64,000 nt of DNA, taken from assembly GCA_903863935.1 (NCBI GenBank), contig CAIPDV010000026.1, positions 25,515 to 89,514 on the forward strand, given 5' to 3'. Source of the stretch: an uncultured Bacteroidota bacterium. GTDB taxonomy: Bacteria; Bacteroidota; Bacteroidia; JABEUT01. A program made the translations under genes and the position numbers. The notes beneath the pieces were generated by a model that had not been told where the DNA came from, ran no database searches, and saw nothing but the letters and a program-made list of their open reading frames with translations. Positions 62,306 through 64,000 of this stretch are shown in pieces (within the stretch, counting starts at the first letter, position 1; each line of letters starts with the position of its first letter).

Positions 62306-63676
62306 TTATTTTTTCTTTATAAATTTGTTATCGTAATTCACATTTTTTGCATCAAGAAGTTTGGATTGAATAGTTAGTCTTCTTATGAAGCCCTTATAAT
62401 TTTTATTCTCAGGGTCTGTCCACAAAGCTTCTGCCAGGGCACACATCCTTGGGAGGGCCATGTACTCAACGTGTGAAAAATCGGGGATATATTCAGTCCA
62501 TACATTTCCCTGTGCCCCTAAAATGTAGGGCGTTTTATCAGGGCTTAGTTTCTTCGGTGTTGGTACATAATCATAAACAGCAGGCAGGGGATTGTATCCA
62601 CCAATGGCCAATGGCTCTTCATTAATTTTCTTTGATTGATAGTGGTCAAAATAGCAAGGATTGCCTGGAGACATAACCACATAATGTTCTTGTTCTGCGG
62701 CGGCAATTCCACCCGATGTACCCCTCCAACTCATAACAATAGCACCGGGTGCAAGCCCACCTTCCAGAATTTCGTCCCAACCGATAACAGTTTTTCCTTT
62801 GGCCGTAAGATAATTTACAATTCGTTTTGTAAAGTAACTCTGCAATTCCGCTTCATTAGCCAGCTTCTCTTTTTTAATTCTGGCCTGACATTTGGCACAT
62901 GTTTTCCATCTGTCTTTCGGACATTCATCACCACCTATGTGAATATATTTTCCCGGGAAAAGCGCACAAACTTCCGATAATATATTCTCTATAAAGGAGA
63001 AAGTACTATCATTCCCGGCGCAAAAAACTTCATTCGAAACACCCCAGATAGTCATGGGTTCAAAAGGTCCTCCCGTGCAGGAATATTGTGGATATGCAGC
63101 AAGTGCGGCAACTGAATGACCGGGCATTTCAATCTCGGGGACTATTGTAATATGCCGCTCAGTAGCATATGCTATAATTTCTTTAATGTCTTCCTGTGAA
63201 TAATATCCGCTATAAGGTTTTCTGTCAAATTTGTTACCTGTATCCTTAGGGTGTCCAATAACCGTTTCTTTTCTGGTTGAGGATATTTGAGTGAGCAATG
63301 GATATTTTTTTATTTCAATTCTCCAGCCCTGATCATCGGTAAGGTGCCAATGAAACGTATTAAACTTATAAAGTGCCATCAGATCAAGGTATTTTTTTAT
63401 TTCTTCTTTACTAAAAAAATGCCGACTGCAATCAAGATGCATACCTCTCCATTTATATTGTGGTTCATCAGCAATTGCAGCAGCCGGAATTTTTAATCTT
63501 GTTTGCTGTTCAACCGGTAGTAACTGAATTAAAGTTTGAATGGCATAGAAAGATCCTGCGCCTGTTGATGCCGTAATTCTTATTTCATCCGATGAGATAT
63601 TAAGTAAGTAACCTTCCTCTTTTATAGCTGTGTCAAATGGTGTTATTGAAAAAACAATTGCTTTATGGAGCCCCAA
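62306..63676 (-). CDS. GH20 beta-N-acetylhexosaminidase, 5'-truncated
   Basis: The 456-residue frame has the complete GH20 barrel: WRGMHLDCSRHFFSKEEIK, FHWHLTDDQGWRIEIKKYP, VPEIEMPGHSVAAL, and the catalytic Asp-Glu pair in YIHIGGDECPKDRW, with VMSWRGTSGG and LGAQGNVWTEYI later. Usual relatives have a signal peptide and an about 130-residue N-terminal domain. Here only the last part of that domain remains; homologous coding (LTKYLEQNYGLKLRIQTT) extends upstream to about 63742 and then meets stops in frame. The listed start is the track's TTG. Export and activity are doubtful. Confidence 0.85.
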   Translation of the reverse strand: MGLHKAIVFSITPFDTAIKEEGYLLNISSDEIRITASTGAGSFYAIQTLIQLLPVEQQTRLKIPAAAIADEPQYKWRGMHLDCSRHFFSKEEIKKYLDLMALYKFNTFHWHLTDDQGWRIEIKKYPLLTQISSTRKETVIGHPKDTGNKFDRKPYSGYYSQEDIKEIIAYATERHITIVPEIEMPGHSVAALAAYPQYSCTGGPFEPMTIWGVSNEVFCAGNDSTFSFIENILSEVCALFPGKYIHIGGDECPKDRWKTCAKCQARIKKEKLANEAELQSYFTKRIVNYLTAKGKTVIGWDEILEGGLAPGAIVMSWRGTSGGIAAAEQEHYVVMSPGNPCYFDHYQSKKINEEPLAIGGYNPLPAVYDYVPTPKKLSPDKTPYILGAQGNVWTEYIPDFSHVEYMALPRMCALAEALWTDPENKNYKGFIRRLTIQSKLLDAKNVNYDNKFIKKK

Positions 63677-63907
63677 ATCTGTGGTTTGTATTCGTAATTT
63701 GAGTCCGTAATTCTGTTCAAGATATTTCGTCAGGCATTTATTTCATCACCCTCAGAACATACAAGGGTACTCTTGTAAAAAAATTGGTGGTATCTCATTA
63801 AATTTATAAGTATAAGATTGAGGCTATAAATACGATAGTGAGGGATTGAAATGCAATAGCTATTATATAGATTAACAAAACTATAAACCTAAGTCAACTG
63901 TTTAGTC

Positions 63908-64000
63908 TTATTTACTCTTCAGACCTTTTAAGAAAAAGCTGGTAGTCTTTGCCAACGCCTTTTTCTTTTTCGCATCAAAAGCGATTTTAGCAAATTCTCC
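63908..64000 (-). CDS. C-terminal end of an unidentified gene (runs off right edge)
   Basis: The minus strand is open from 64000 to a TAA at 63908-63910 and encodes 30 residues, EFAKIAFDAKKKKALAKTTS and FFLKGLKSK at the end. The basic, helical composition looks like a real C-terminus, but it is too short to identify. Confidence 0.5.
   Translation of the reverse strand, partial: GEFAKIAFDAKKKKALAKTTSFFLKGLKSK

Overview
The window looks like a chromosomal segment of a member of the Bacteroidota, close to the Chitinophagales/Sphingobacteriales/Flavobacteriales type. The evidence is an AT-rich sequence, two proteins with C-terminal type IX secretion (T9SS) sorting domains, a Bacteroidota-style suf operon, DUF2480 next to ribBA, and many start regions preceded by the Bacteroidota -7 promoter element TAnnTTTG. 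No phage, plasmid, CRISPR array or intact insertion sequence was seen.

Layout. 1-6.2 kb: a DnaB helicase gene with a second, N-terminally shortened DnaB paralogue running off the left edge, a lipoprotein, and a DUF2480-ribBA-holB operon. 6.3-9.1 kb: pepT followed by two nuclease-fold genes. 9.1-15.2 kb: a complete suf iron-sulfur operon (sufA-B-C-D-S-E-T) read leftward from one clear promoter. 15.4-24.9 kb: secreted and envelope proteins (S53 peptidase, transglutaminase-like protein, YceI, S10 carboxypeptidase, outer-membrane protein), coaX and tRNA-Phe(GAA). 24.9-30 kb: a DNA-damage cassette with a short DnaE-type polymerase and DinB read leftward, and a LexA-like XRE/S24 repressor read rightward. 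Two near-identical palindromic operators lie between them. 30-31.6 kb: a repeat-rich scar with remnants of a DNA methyltransferase and probably a nuclease, bracketed by inverted copies of a composite repeat. 31.6-36.2 kb: lptC, a CNNM/CBS protein, folK, a conserved small protein, a WbpP-like epimerase and a CpsB-type phosphatase. 36.3-41.8 kb: a T9SS GloVer-repeat protein, mdh, a small 18-residue-repeat protein, two duplicated Lys/Thr-rich secreted peptides and a DUF2252 protein. 42-57 kb: a surface polysaccharide (O-antigen or capsule) cluster with an ABC-2 exporter (Wzm/Wzt) and about ten glycosyltransferases, including a GT11 fucosyltransferase and two GT2-GT4 fusion paralogues. 57-64 kb: a Kir-type potassium channel, a 12-repeat NHL protein with a T9SS tail, a TPR gene broken by one stop codon, a 5'-truncated GH20 hexosaminidase and a partial gene at the right edge.

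Most notable observations: (i) the LexA-like/DinB/DnaE cassette with its paired CTACA-N3-TGTAG operators; (ii) a 27-bp palindromic repeat that occurs inside a larger intergenic repeat and also, in frame, inside the coding sequence of a T9SS sorting domain, where a second dispersed-repeat sequence is also embedded; (iii) Pho-box-like tandem heptamers placed identically before two duplicated secreted peptides; (iv) the N-terminus-less DnaB paralogue; (v) several decayed genes (methyltransferase, nuclease tail, TPR gene, GH20). All family assignments come from reading motifs and from memory; no database search was run.
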